Shown in pieces: positions 19,188-27,252 of a stretch of 64,000 bases of DNA. Both the position numbers and the translations under genes were made by a program. Numbering within the stretch: position 1 is the first letter of the stretch; every line of letters starts with the position of its first letter. The notes below the pieces were generated by a model. It searched no databases. It saw only the letters and a program-made list of their open reading frames with translations, and was not told the DNA's origin. The DNA is from Bacillus sp. MM2020_1 (lineage in GTDB: Bacteria > Bacillota > Bacilli > Bacillales > Cytobacillaceae). The stretch is taken from NCBI GenBank assembly GCA_011250595.1, contig JAANMP010000016.1:1-64000 (forward strand). The letters are read 5' to 3'.

Positions 19188-20857
19188 TAAATTTTTAAGA
19201 CCCCGCCTGTATTTGCAGATGTAACGAGTGCTGCATATCTTGCAAGGTAACCAGTTTTGATTTTTGGCTCTGGTTTTACCCATGTCTTCCGTCTTTCTTC
19301 TAAAACTTCGTCATCTACAAGAAGTTCAATCGAGCGTGCTTCCAGATCGATTAAGATTTTATCACCATTTTCAACAAGGGCGATTGGACCGCCTTCGGCT
19401 GCTTCCGGTGAAATATGACCGATGGAAATTCCGCGACTTGCTCCTGAGAAACGTCCATCTGTTATCAGGGCAACTTCTTTCCCTAATCCACGACCCATAA
19501 TGGCGGAAGTAGGAGCGAGCATCTCAGGCATTCCTGGTCCGCCTTTTGGTCCTTCATAGCGGATAACCACCACGTGTCCTGCTTGAACGGTACCGTTATT
19601 GATGTTTTCTTGTGCGTCATCCTGTGTTTCAAAAACGATAGCCTCACCCAGGAAGGTTTTGATTGAAGGGTCAACGGCACCAACCTTGATTACACCGCCA
19701 TCTGGAGCAATGTTTCCATATAGGATGGATAGTCCACCAACTGGGCTATATGGATTGTCTTTTGTCCGGATGACATTTTCATTCGTAATTGTTGCTTCCT
19801 TCACATTTTCTGAAAGAGTTTTCCCGGTAATGGTTAAGCAATTATCATGTAAGGCGCCTTCTACTTTATAAAGTTCATTAATAATGGCACTAACTCCGCC
19901 CGCATGATGAATGTCTTCCATTGAATAATCGGATGCCGGCATAATTTTTGCCAGATAAGGAACTCTTTCAGCAATTTTGTTAATCTCGCGTAAATCATAG
20001 TCAATCCCGGCTTCATGGGCAATTGCCAATGTATGAAGCACGGTATTTGTTGAACCGCCCATCGCCATATCTAAGGCAAAAGCATTATCGATGGCTTCTC
20101 TCGTAATAATGTCACGCGGGCGAATATCTTTTTTCACTAGTTCGATTAAATGTCTTGCAGCTTGACGAATTAATTCATGTCTTTCATCAGAAGTTGCAAT
20201 AATTGTTCCATTTCCTGGAACGGTCATACCTAATACTTCCATTAGACAGTTCATGGAGTTGGCTGTAAACATCCCTGAACAAGATCCGCAAGTAGGGCAG
20301 GCATTGTTTTCAATGTCCAGCAGCTCTTGTTGGCTGATAGTTCCGTTGTGGTAAGCGCCGACCCCTTCAAATACAGAAGTTAGAGAAAGGTTCTTTCCAG
20401 TTGAAGGTGAAACGCCGGCTTCCATCGGTCCGCCTGATACAAATACAGAAGGGACGTTGGTTCTTGCAGCTGCCATTAGCATTCCCGGTGTAATCTTGTC
20501 ACAGTTTGGAATGTAAAACACACCATCGAACCAATGAGCATTAATAACAGTTTCAGCACTGTCGGCAATCAGCTCACGGCTTGGAAGGGAATAGCGCATC
20601 CCAATATGTCCCATCGCTATGCCGTCATCGACCCCAATCGTATTAAACTCGAATGGAATTCCGCCAGCTTCACGGATGGCTTCCTTTACAATCTCACCGA
20701 AATGATTAAGGTGTTTGTGTCCTGGGATAATTTCAATGAACGAGTTACAGACACCGATAAATGGCTTTTCAAGGTCACTCGTTTTTACCCCTGTTGCATA
20801 TAAAAGGCTGCGGTGGGGTGCACGGTCAATTCCCTTTTTAATCATATCGCTACGCAT
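19187..20857 (-). CDS. ilvD: Dihydroxy-acid dehydratase
   Basis: 556 residues. This Fe-S dehydratase makes 2-oxoisovalerate and 2-oxo-3-methylvalerate. The Cys residues of the cluster are seen in [11 protein letters not shown] and [19 protein letters not shown], and the C-terminal [28 protein letters not shown] is characteristic. Length is normal. It is the second gene of an ilvE-ilvD unit (11 bp gap). The transcript continues into a structured repeat and a hairpin before the T-box leader of ilvB. Confidence 0.97.
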   Translation of the reverse strand: MRSDMIKKGIDRAPHRSLLYATGVKTSDLEKPFIGVCNSFIEIIPGHKHLNHFGEIVKEAIREAGGIPFEFNTIGVDDGIAMGHIGMRYSLPSRELIADSAETVINAHWFDGVFYIPNCDKITPGMLMAAARTNVPSVFVSGGPMEAGVSPSTGKNLSLTSVFEGVGAYHNGTISQQELLDIENNACPTCGSCSGMFTANSMNCLMEVLGMTVPGNGTIIATSDERHELIRQAARHLIELVKKDIRPRDIITREAIDNAFALDMAMGGSTNTVLHTLAIAHEAGIDYDLREINKIAERVPYLAKIMPASDYSMEDIHHAGGVSAIINELYKVEGALHDNCLTITGKTLSENVKEATITNENVIRTKDNPYSPVGGLSILYGNIAPDGGVIKVGAVDPSIKTFLGEAIVFETQDDAQENINNGTVQAGHVVVIRYEGPKGGPGMPEMLAPTSAIMGRGLGKEVALITDGRFSGASRGISIGHISPEAAEGGPIALVENGDKILIDLEARSIELLVDDEVLEERRKTWVKPEPKIKTGYLARYAALVTSANTGGVLKI

Positions 20858-20868
20858 TTATTTAGCTC

Positions 20869-21777
20869 CTAACTGACAATTGCATGGTTCGTACCTGTAG
20901 GGTAACAAGCCACACCGTCTGTTGTTACAATTTTTCTAAATTCTTCTAATAAATCTTTCGTAACTGCGCCTGGTTTTCCATCCTTAATTTTTCGTCCATC
21001 CACATCAATGACAGCAATAACCTCTACGGCTGTTCCTGTTAAGAACACCTCATCAGCCACATACACATCATGTCTTGTGAACGGTGATTCTCTTACGTCA
21101 TAGCCCTTAGCTCTTGCGACATCAAGGATGGCGTTCCGGGTAATTCCCTCTAATGCCCCTAAGTAAACAGGCGGGGTATAGATGACACCATTTTTTACAA
21201 TAAAGATATTGTCAGCGGAGCCTTCGGTAACATAACCTTGATCATTGAGCATTAATGCTTCCTCAACCCCAGCTTGATTAGCCTCTAATTTAACAAGAAT
21301 ATTATTTAAGTAGTTTAACGATTTAATCTGTGGGCTTAGCACATCCGGGCGATTCCTTCGACTCGGAACAGATGCAATTTTAATTCCACGATCGTAATAC
21401 TCTTTAGGATACATTCTTAATTCTTCAGCAATAATGATGACACTTGGCTTCGAGCAGGATTTAGGGTCTAAGCCGAGATTCCCTTTTCCACGAGAAACAA
21501 CGACACGAATATAGGCGCTATCCAGCTGATTTTTTCTGATTGTATCGACGATTAACTGTGTCATTTCCTCCTGTGTGTATGGAATATTCAGCATAATGGA
21601 TTGTGCTGATTCAAATAGTCTTTTCAGGTGAGCGTCGAGCCTGAAGACGTTTCCGCTATAAACGCGTATGCCTTCAAACACACCATCACCATATAAAAAA
21701 CCATGATCAAAAACTGAGACTACAGCATCTTCTTTCTTGACGAATTCGCCGCCAAGGAAAATCCATTGACTCCCCAA
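20869..21777 (-). CDS. ilvE: Branched-chain amino acid aminotransferase
   Basis: 302 residues from the TTG at 21777, eight bases after GAGGAG; a GTG at 21786 touches the ribosome site and is less likely. A PLP enzyme of fold class IV, it performs the last step of Val, Leu and Ile synthesis. Signatures: VSVFDHGFLYGDGVFEGIR near residues 20-40, PLP-Lys in IKSLNYLNNILVKLEA, and EALMLNDQGYVTEGSADNIFIV. It is of the E. coli IlvE-like type. First gene of the ilvE-ilvD transcript, with its own promoter and a hairpin in the leader. Confidence 0.93.
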   Translation of the reverse strand: MGSQWIFLGGEFVKKEDAVVSVFDHGFLYGDGVFEGIRVYSGNVFRLDAHLKRLFESAQSIMLNIPYTQEEMTQLIVDTIRKNQLDSAYIRVVVSRGKGNLGLDPKSCSKPSVIIIAEELRMYPKEYYDRGIKIASVPSRRNRPDVLSPQIKSLNYLNNILVKLEANQAGVEEALMLNDQGYVTEGSADNIFIVKNGVIYTPPVYLGALEGITRNAILDVARAKGYDVRESPFTRHDVYVADEVFLTGTAVEVIAVIDVDGRKIKDGKPGAVTKDLLEEFRKIVTTDGVACYPTGTNHAIVS

Positions 21778-21840
21778 CCTAACCACTCCTCTTTTGTGAT
21801 AGAACGCTTTAAGTGTCTAAACCAAATTTTTAAAATAAAT

Positions 21841-21876
21841 TGCTATACCCAACACCAATGGTGAGGTGCTATAGCA
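21841..21876 (-). promoter_or_regulatory. Leader hairpin before ilvE, possible attenuator
   Basis: TGCTATA (21841-21847) pairs with TATAGCA (21870-21876), enclosing CACC-AAT-GGTG. On the minus strand it is followed by the T-rich ATTTATTTT and lies about 60-100 nt before the start. No T-box sequence is present. Attenuation is a possibility only. Confidence 0.4.
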
Positions 21877-21904
21877 GTGATTGAATAGATGATTATTTTC
21901 GATA

Positions 21905-21951
21905 ATCATACAACCAATCGAAAACATGGTCAACATAAAAATCTGACAATT
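21905..21951 (-). promoter_or_regulatory. Promoter of ilvE-ilvD with a CodY-like site
   Basis: On the minus strand TTGACC, 17 bp, then TATGAT (positions 21933-21905) form a good sigma-A promoter. Immediately upstream, 21951-21937 reads AATTGTCAGATTTTT, four mismatches from the CodY consensus AATTTTCWGAAAATT. CodY control of ilv genes is well known in Bacilli; the site here is weak. Confidence 0.5.
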
Positions 21952-22155
21952 CAAACAAATTCAAAAAGTTGATAGCGTTTACATCATTGTTGTGATAAGG
22001 AAAACAGCAAAATAAATTTTTTTGAAATTTTTTTATTTTGAGGTTATTTTGTCAATGGGATGGATTGAAACGGGGGAAATATTCAGAGATAAGTAAGATA
22101 GACGTGTTTGAAACCCTTTTGAATTTCACCATTAAAATGTGCATTCCACTACAAG

Positions 22156-22180
22156 AAAAAACTAGTTTAAGATAGTTTTT
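22156..22180 (-). terminator. Terminator of the nucleotidyltransferase-exonuclease unit
   Basis: AAAACTA ... TAGTTTT stem followed on the minus strand by TTTTTTCTTG. Confidence 0.65.
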
Positions 22181-22186
22181 GGAGGC

Positions 22187-22918
22187 TTAAAGCTTTGCAA
22201 GATGTTCATACACTTCTCGTAAATTACTATATCCGCTTTTTTGAGCTATGTTTAAATAGCTTGCCCAAATTTGCGCTGTCATGATCGCATCGCCAAGTGC
22301 ATGGTGGCGGTCTTTAATGGTGATTCCGCAGTTATTGCAAACTTCCTCAAGTGACAATGATTTCATGGCAGGGTCTGATAGACGAATTAAGAAAGACGTA
22401 TCGATGATTCGATGTTCAAACCGAGTCTTTAACAAATCCCATGTCATTTTTTGCATAAAGGACTTTTCGTGTTTTGAGTGGTGTGCGACAAGAATATGGC
22501 TTTCTGCATAGTTGAAAAATTGAATTAAAACATCCTTGGCTTCCGGGGCCTCACTTAAATGCCTCTCATGAATATTGGTTAAATTTATGATTTCTTCGGA
22601 TAAGGGGAGGTCTGACTTTACGAGAGAATAGAATGTATCATTCTCTTCAATATGCTGACCAATCATTTTAACCGCTCCAATTGATAGGACCCGATCTCCT
22701 TTTTCCGGGTAAAAACCAGTCGTTTCTAAATCAAATATGACGACTTCTAATTCGTTTAGCGGGGTATCTAAGTTGTTTTTTTCTTTCATTTCTTTCTGAA
22801 GCTGCCGGATGAATGAGCGATGTTGTAGATTGCCTTGCCCTTGAATCCCGGCATAAATACTAGAACTAACCTTACCGGAGATTTGCCTAAAATATTGTGC
22901 CAAATCATTCATTCTCAT
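22187..22918 (-). CDS. DnaQ-like DEDDh 3'-5' exonuclease
   Basis: 243 residues. A 45-residue N-terminal extension precedes the exonuclease domain. The three motifs are complete: VVIFDLETTGFYPEKGDRVLSIGAV (Asp/Glu), VAHHSKHEKSF (Asp replaced in position by the family-variable region, motif II) and RHHALGDAIMTAQIW (His-x4-Asp, motif III). It could trim DNA or RNA 3' ends; a role as a polymerase proofreader is not implied. Its start lies 1 bp after the nucleotidyltransferase stop, so the two are co-translated. In other bacteria a DUF294 protein with a similar exonuclease also sits beside transporters. Confidence 0.85.
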   Translation of the reverse strand: MRMNDLAQYFRQISGKVSSSIYAGIQGQGNLQHRSFIRQLQKEMKEKNNLDTPLNELEVVIFDLETTGFYPEKGDRVLSIGAVKMIGQHIEENDTFYSLVKSDLPLSEEIINLTNIHERHLSEAPEAKDVLIQFFNYAESHILVAHHSKHEKSFMQKMTWDLLKTRFEHRIIDTSFLIRLSDPAMKSLSLEEVCNNCGITIKDRHHALGDAIMTAQIWASYLNIAQKSGYSNLREVYEHLAKL

Positions 22919-22919
22919 G

Positions 22920-23867
22920 TTATCCCTCCTTTTCGACTAATTTTCTTACGAGTTGATGAAGAGTCACCCCGTGCTTTATGATGTCTTTTAGTTCATTTTT
23001 TTGCTCTTTTGCTAGGATGTCTATCGGTAGATAGTGACCAGAATCATAGTCTGTCTGGCTGGCATGAAGAAGACGATAGTTTAATAGTTTTAAAAACATC
23101 GCTTTATATAAGTCCCTGTTATCTATTTGTAGTTTATCGAGCCTTGATAGAGTAGAGGTCTCCTGTAGGTTCTCCTTCACCGCCATTAAACGAGCCGCAT
23201 TCACATATGGAAAGAGGGCAGTCTCTTTAATATTGAGAGATCCGGTATGTGCCCCGTGTGTCTCTACTAAAAGCTGACCTAATACACCAATTCCTTTTTT
23301 GATATGAAGCGTATTGGTTGTCAGTCTGGGTAAAAGCTGTTCTTTTTGAACTGTTTGATAAACCAAGCTCTTTAGTTGTTCCAAGAGCTGATGCTGCCCA
23401 TATATTGAACGTCCATCAATAAAAATAAGTAGATAGCGTAACGATTCCCAGGACGCGTCTAGTGCCCAGCTGTTTACTTGTTTCTGCCATTCGGTATTTG
23501 ATTTACACCAGAACGGATTCCCTGCCATGACACCCCCGTCGCAATAAGGATAACCAACCTGATAGAGGCCTTTTGAAATTTCCTTGCCTAATAATAAAAA
23601 ATAAGTCTTTGCTTCCGTAGTTGAATCGAGATAAATGATGCCGTGGTCCTGGTCGCTCCAAATTGATTGTTCGAAACGTCCTGCACTCCCCATTACAAAA
23701 AAGGAAAAGGCTGCCGGCGGGGGACCATATCTGGCGATCACTTCTTTTAGGGAAATATCCAAAACTTGTTTTATTAAAATGTCATGGAGTTTGTTTAGTT
23801 TAAAATGATCCTTGGCAGCATCCCTCATATGATTTTTTTTATAATCAGTAATTCCTGAATAAGTCAT
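22920..23867 (-). CDS. DUF294 / GlnD-like nucleotidyltransferase domain protein
   Basis: 315 residues from the ATG at 23867, eight bases after GCGGAGG. FFVMGSAGRFEQSIWSDQDHGIIY (residues about 55-80) is the GSxGRxEQ...SDxDxxxI nucleotidyltransferase motif seen in GlnD and DUF294 proteins. The C-terminal half is helical (DUF294_C type; AARLMAVKENL ... YRLLHASQ). The CBS domains found in many relatives are absent. It presumably transfers a nucleotide to a protein or small molecule; the target is unknown. It lies directly downstream of the ammonium transporter gene, beyond that gene's terminator. Confidence 0.8.
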   Translation of the reverse strand: MTYSGITDYKKNHMRDAAKDHFKLNKLHDILIKQVLDISLKEVIARYGPPPAAFSFFVMGSAGRFEQSIWSDQDHGIIYLDSTTEAKTYFLLLGKEISKGLYQVGYPYCDGGVMAGNPFWCKSNTEWQKQVNSWALDASWESLRYLLIFIDGRSIYGQHQLLEQLKSLVYQTVQKEQLLPRLTTNTLHIKKGIGVLGQLLVETHGAHTGSLNIKETALFPYVNAARLMAVKENLQETSTLSRLDKLQIDNRDLYKAMFLKLLNYRLLHASQTDYDSGHYLPIDILAKEQKNELKDIIKHGVTLHQLVRKLVEKEG

Positions 23868-23895
23868 ATTGTTCACCTCCGCGTAAAAAGTCTAG

Positions 23896-23931
23896 AAAGT
23901 GTGCAAGCCCTAAATGGGTCTTGCACACTTT
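23896..23931 (-). terminator. Terminator after amt and its 3' repeat
   Basis: AAGTGTGCAAGACCC ... GGGCTTGCACACTT on the minus strand, followed by TCTAGACTTTTT. It lies 50 bp beyond structured repeat copy 2. Confidence 0.75.
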
Positions 23932-23980
23932 AAATTATAAAAATAACTTATTGTTGATAAAATAGAACTAGTTCTCTGAA

Positions 23981-24126
23981 TCCAGCTCCAGCGCCCAGCT
24001 GCTAGTGGACTTCGCTCTCCGCCCTACGATAAGTCAAGCACGAATGCGCTAAAGCTCTCCGTGTTTCCTTTATCTCAGTTGGAGCGCTCCAGTCCATACG
24101 CAGCTAAACGGTCGCTTCCGCCTTTT
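23981..24126 (-). repeat. Structured dispersed repeat, copy 2 (overlaps the end of amt)
   Basis: Same element as at 19035 and 27102. Outer arms here are AGCGCCC-AGCTGC and GCAGCT-AAAC-GGTCGCT. The left (minus-strand 5') arm supplies the last codons and the TAG stop of the ammonium transporter gene. Confidence 0.85.
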
Positions 24127-25378
24127 GTTTTGTTTGTTCTGCTTTAAGTAACTCTGGGTAACCATAGCTTCCATGCTCGCTCATATCTAAGCCGATAATC
24201 TCTTCTTCCTCTGTGACACGCAAGCCATTCATTGCTTTTTTAATAATGGCAAGTAGGATAAAGGATGCAATGAGAGCGAAGGCACCGGAGGCGATAACGC
24301 CCAATGCTTGAACCCCCAATTGGTGGAAGCCGCCACCATAAAATAATCCGGGTTTTCCAACAGTGGCTAATTCCTTGGTTGCAAAGAAACCGGTGGATAA
24401 AGTTCCCCAGACACCAGCTGTACCGTGAACAGAGAGGGCCGCAATCGGATCATCAATTCCTTTTTTCTCAAAGAAGATGATGCTGTAAAATACAAGAATT
24501 CCAGAGATAAAACCAATCAGCACAGCGGCCCAGGTATCAACAAACGCACAGGATGCTGTAATTGCTACAAGTCCTGCTAATGCTCCGTTTAACATCATTG
24601 GAACATCTGCCTTCCCCAATACGATCCAAGAAATAATCATGGCTGCAACAGTACCGGCAGCAGCACCAAGGTTTGTGTTTAGTGCGACGAAACCGAAGAA
24701 GCCTTTGTCAACGGATAATGTGCTGCCTGCGTTAAATCCGAACCAGCCAACCCATAAAAGTAAAACACTTAAAGCCGTAAATACTTGGTTATGACCAGCG
24801 AGATTGTTGGCGGAGCCATCTTTATTAAATTTTCCAATCCGTGGTTTTAATAGAATTGTAGCTGCCAATGCCGCCATCGCACCAGTTAAGTGAACAACAG
24901 TTGAACCAGCGAAATCTTGTTGACCAATCTCCGCTAACCAGCCGCCGCCCCAGATCCAGTGAGCAATTGGTGGATAAACTATAACAGAAAATAATACCGC
25001 GAATACTAGATATACTGCTAATTTGGCTCGTTCAGCAAAACCGCCAAAGGCAATTGTTAAGGAAATCCCTGCAAAAGCTAATTGGAATAAAAAGAAAACT
25101 GAGCCAGAGAGTGATAAACTATCGATATCATAGCCGGAGTATAAGAAATCCGAAAATCCTATGAGTGCATTTCCTTTACCGAAAATTAATCCGAATCCAA
25201 CTGCCCAAAATACGATCGAACCAATACTAAATGTGAGAATAGTTTTACCAGCAATATGTCCTGCGTTTTTCATGCGGGTTGAACCTGTTTCTAACAGGAT
25301 GAACCCGCCGATCATTAAAATGACAAGTATCGCACCCAGCATAACCCAAAGACTGTTCATTAAGAATAAAGTATCCAT
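24104..25378 (-). CDS. amt: Ammonium transporter (Amt/NrgA)
   Basis: 424 residues, about eleven membrane segments. Family motifs are clear: DFAGSTVVHLTGAMAALAATILL near residue 155, WVGWFGFNAGSTL near 220, AALSVHGTAGVWGTLSTGFFA near 310. The twin pore His residues lie in VVHLTG and SVHGTAG. The last residues (KAEATV) and stop come from the inserted structured repeat, so the original C-terminus was probably altered. Usually a PII gene (glnK/nrgB) follows amt; none does here. Two TnrA-type operators precede the gene. ATG after GGGGGAGAATAA. Confidence 0.95.
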   Translation of the reverse strand: MDTLFLMNSLWVMLGAILVILMIGGFILLETGSTRMKNAGHIAGKTILTFSIGSIVFWAVGFGLIFGKGNALIGFSDFLYSGYDIDSLSLSGSVFFLFQLAFAGISLTIAFGGFAERAKLAVYLVFAVLFSVIVYPPIAHWIWGGGWLAEIGQQDFAGSTVVHLTGAMAALAATILLKPRIGKFNKDGSANNLAGHNQVFTALSVLLLWVGWFGFNAGSTLSVDKGFFGFVALNTNLGAAAGTVAAMIISWIVLGKADVPMMLNGALAGLVAITASCAFVDTWAAVLIGFISGILVFYSIIFFEKKGIDDPIAALSVHGTAGVWGTLSTGFFATKELATVGKPGLFYGGGFHQLGVQALGVIASGAFALIASFILLAIIKKAMNGLRVTEEEEIIGLDMSEHGSYGYPELLKAEQTKQKAEATV

Positions 25379-25402
25379 TTATTCTCCCCCTTTTTTAAAT
25401 GA

Positions 25403-25419
25403 TGTTAATTTTCTTAACA
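25403..25419. promoter_or_regulatory. TnrA/GlnR operator upstream of amt
   Basis: TGTTA-ATTTTCT-TAACA matches TGTNA-N7-TNACA exactly. It lies 25-41 bp before the amt start codon, close to the promoter. Confidence 0.85.
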
Positions 25420-25426
25420 TTCGGTA

Positions 25427-25442
25427 TGTTAGTATTCTTACA
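25427..25442. promoter_or_regulatory. Second, imperfect TnrA/GlnR-like operator upstream of amt
   Basis: TGTTA-GTATTC-TTACA has both half-sites but a 6-bp instead of a 7-bp spacer. It stands 24 bp from the perfect site, about two helical turns. Confidence 0.5.
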
Positions 25443-25545
25443 TGATTCTGTAATGGTTTCTATAAGTTTGGAAGGAAATCTAACATGGTTTTTAAAAGAG
25501 GGGGATAATCCTTTCTTGTACGTTCTTAAGTGAAAGGAAGGATTG

Positions 25546-25577
25546 AAAAAGCCCATCCCTTTTATACAAGGAATGGG
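25546..25577 (-). terminator. Terminator of tnrA
   Basis: On the minus strand CCCATTCCTT ... AAGGGATGGG is followed by CTTTTTC. Confidence 0.8.
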
Positions 25578-25593
25578 AAGGAAGATAAGCTTC

Positions 25594-25920
25594 TTACTTT
25601 TTGCGTAAACCAAATTGGGCGTTTAGCTGTCCCTGGATCATCTTTCTACGGACATCTTCTTGGTTATGCTTCTTTTGCTCACGCAGCATTTCTTTTCTAA
25701 TATCATGTGTTTGAACTCCGTCTTCAATTTTATTTGCAATTTCCATTAGTAATTCCACATCTGAGAAGGAAAATTTGCGGCTTCCACCCGGAGATCTTTC
25801 AGGAAAAATCAGCTTTCGTTCTTCGTAATACCGTATTTGTCGTTCCGAGAGACCAGTAAGGTCCCTGACGATTCCGATGGTAATAACCTTTTTATCTTTA
25901 TAAGACATGTCTTTTCCCAT
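25594..25920 (-). CDS. tnrA: MerR-family nitrogen regulator TnrA
   Basis: 108 residues. The MerR-type HTH spans residues about 12-80 with [31 protein letters not shown], almost the TnrA/GlnR recognition region. The short C-terminus [15 protein letters not shown] matches the TnrA tail that binds feedback-inhibited glutamine synthetase, rather than the longer GlnR tail. In Bacillus TnrA activates ammonium transport and other nitrogen genes during nitrogen limitation. Here it is next to amt, and a perfect TnrA box lies 57 bp upstream of its own start, which suggests autoregulation. Confidence 0.9.
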   Translation of the reverse strand: MGKDMSYKDKKVITIGIVRDLTGLSERQIRYYEERKLIFPERSPGGSRKFSFSDVELLMEIANKIEDGVQTHDIRKEMLREQKKHNQEDVRRKMIQGQLNAQFGLRKK

Positions 25921-25976
25921 TTTGTTCGCTCACCACACCCTATTATTTTCATATTTTTTCTCTTTGTTGTATTTTA

Positions 25977-25993
25977 TGTTAGATTTTCTCACA
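25977..25993. promoter_or_regulatory. TnrA operator upstream of tnrA
   Basis: TGTTA-GATTTTC-TCACA matches TGTNA-N7-TNACA exactly and lies 57-73 bp before the tnrA start. Confidence 0.8.
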
Positions 25994-26012
25994 TGGGACT
26001 AGGGTTTTCAAT

Positions 26013-26177
26013 TTATTTTGCTGGGGAGAATGTTTTATTATATAAATTTTCCAGTTCAGAGAAGGTAAGGGAGTGAAGTTCGTGATGAGAGGAATCAGTG
26101 GCGCCTGATTCTAACAACTTTTTAATATAAAACTGTCTAAGGCGTTCTAGACCTTTCCGTAAATGAGTTGCCAACAT
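26013..26177 (-). CDS. FbpA-like small basic protein
   Basis: 54 residues: MLATHLRKGLERLRQFYIKK, then a middle part and LHSLTFSELENLYNKTF near the end. The pattern (basic N-terminal helix, LIxxLxxxG turn, L-x-LTxSELExxY) fits the Fur-regulated basic protein A family of Bacilli, which helps carry out iron-sparing regulation. The ATG is five to six bases after AAGGAG. It begins 23 bp after the preceding small gene, so the two probably form a transcript. No clear Fur box was found upstream, so iron control is unproven. Confidence 0.6.
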   Translation of the reverse strand: MLATHLRKGLERLRQFYIKKLLESGATDSSHHELHSLTFSELENLYNKTFSPAK

Positions 26178-26200
26178 TTTTCACTCCTTTCAAACGGAAA

Positions 26201-26338
26201 TTAATAATTTTGTAATCTCCTTAAAAGTTCGTTCGCCTGGGAGCCCATTGTTTTCATAAGTTCTTCATACAACTCATCTCTTAATTTATCTAATTGAAGG
26301 ATTCTTTCAGCGAGTTTTATATCGTTTCTTCGATACAT
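26201..26338 (-). CDS. Small helical protein of unknown function
   Basis: 45 residues: MYRRNDIKLAERILQLDKLR, then a continuing helix ending ANELLRRLQNY. Highly charged and probably a single amphipathic or coiled-coil helix. The ATG follows GAAAGGAAGATTTCAA. It precedes the FbpA-like gene by 23 bp in the same direction. No family recognised. Confidence 0.55.
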   Translation of the reverse strand: MYRRNDIKLAERILQLDKLRDELYEELMKTMGSQANELLRRLQNY

Positions 26339-26394
26339 TTGAAATCTTCCTTTCTTTCATGAGGTTTATAATAAGAAGTTAACTGAATTTTCAC

Positions 26395-26436
26395 ATCCTG
26401 TCAGTGGTTTTGTTAGATAAACTGACAGGATTTTTA
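26395..26436. terminator. Stem-loop upstream of the small-protein pair
   Basis: ATCCTGTCAGT (26395-26405) pairs with ACTGACAGGAT (26421-26431), followed on the plus strand by TTTTAAAG. No plus-strand gene precedes it. On the minus strand it lies between the coat-like gene and the small-protein pair and could separate them. Confidence 0.5.
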
Positions 26437-26488
26437 AAGTCATCCTCCAAATTGGTAATAGAATCTAACAAAATATCTATTCGAATAA

Positions 26489-26516
26489 AAAGAACCGGAC
26501 ATCTGCCCGGTTCTTC
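26489..26516 (-). terminator. Terminator of the coiled-coil protein gene
   Basis: AAGAACCGGG ... CCGGTTCTT on the minus strand followed by TTTTATTCG. Confidence 0.8.
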
Positions 26517-26526
26517 GAAATTTTTC

Positions 26527-26916
26527 TTAATATTCTCCATCAAATGGAGTGAATGGAAAGTTAAATCTTCTTTCAACGGCACGCAGGCGTTGATTCACTC
26601 GTTGAAGTCGGCGGTCAAGTTGGGCTACTTGGCGTTGTAGTTGATTGATCTCCCGTTCTTGACGTTCATTAGCCCTCTCCAGTTGATTCAGCCTGCGCTC
26701 AACCTGCAGTGGTTGTCTTTCAGGATCGTATTGTTCCGGTAAATAGGGATTAAATTGCTCAGTCTGTACAAAGTGATTAAATGATTCTGGTTGCTCGTAG
26801 TAATTTACTTGTTCTGGTTGACCATAGTAATTCATTTGTTCTGGTTGGACATAGACATTTTGATCAATCGGCATTTGGGACATTTGAGGCATTTGATAAT
26901 AACCATACGGATTCAT
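26527..26916 (-). CDS. Tyr/Gln/Pro-rich coiled-coil protein, coat-like
   Basis: 129 residues. Residues 1-65 are low-complexity, rich in Tyr, Gln, Pro and Met with imperfect repeats (QPEQMNYYGQPEQVNYYEQPE). Residues about 70-118 are an uninterrupted coiled coil rich in Arg, Gln and Leu (ERANERQEREINQLQRQVAQ). It ends RFNFPFTPFDGEY. The composition is like Bacillus spore coat or surface proteins, but this is compositional resemblance only. ATG after ATAAGGAGAGATGCCTAA. Monocistronic. Confidence 0.6.
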   Translation of the reverse strand: MNPYGYYQMPQMSQMPIDQNVYVQPEQMNYYGQPEQVNYYEQPESFNHFVQTEQFNPYLPEQYDPERQPLQVERRLNQLERANERQEREINQLQRQVAQLDRRLQRVNQRLRAVERRFNFPFTPFDGEY

Positions 26917-27023
26917 TTAGGCATCTCTCCTTATGTGGTAAATACCATATAGATTATGTAGGTGTTGGGAAGGAGTAACGGCGAATGCCTATAGACAGCC
27001 CATGTCTGAATGTCCTAAAAGAA

Positions 27024-27050
27024 TAAAAAAGAGATGATCAAAGTCATCTC
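27024..27050 (-). terminator. Terminator of the AcuI-like gene, beyond its 3' repeat
   Basis: GAGATGA-CTTTGA-TCATCTC on the minus strand, followed by TTTTTTATTC. The AcuI-like gene ends at 27253, with the structured repeat between. Confidence 0.85.
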
Positions 27051-27101
27051 AGAATCGAATTTATTAAAAGAAAAGAAAGTGTAAATTTTGACTTTGAAAA
27101 T

Positions 27102-27252
27102 TGTCCAGCTCCAGCGCCCTAGCGGCTAGTGTCCTTCGCTCTCCGCCCTACGATAAGTCAAGCACGAATGCGCCTCCGGCTCTTCGTGTTTCCTTTATCT
27201 CAGTTGGAGCGCTCCAGGCCATACGCCGCTGAACAGGGCGCTTGCGCTTTTC
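27102..27252 (-). repeat. Structured dispersed repeat, copy 3 (3' UTR of the AcuI-like gene)
   Basis: Same element as at 19035 and 23981. Outer arms are AGCGCCCT-AGCGGC and GCCGCT-GAAC-AGGGCGCT; AGCGGC/GCCGCT replaces AGAGAC/GTCTCT of copy 1. It begins directly at the stop codon and is followed by a terminator. Confidence 0.85.
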
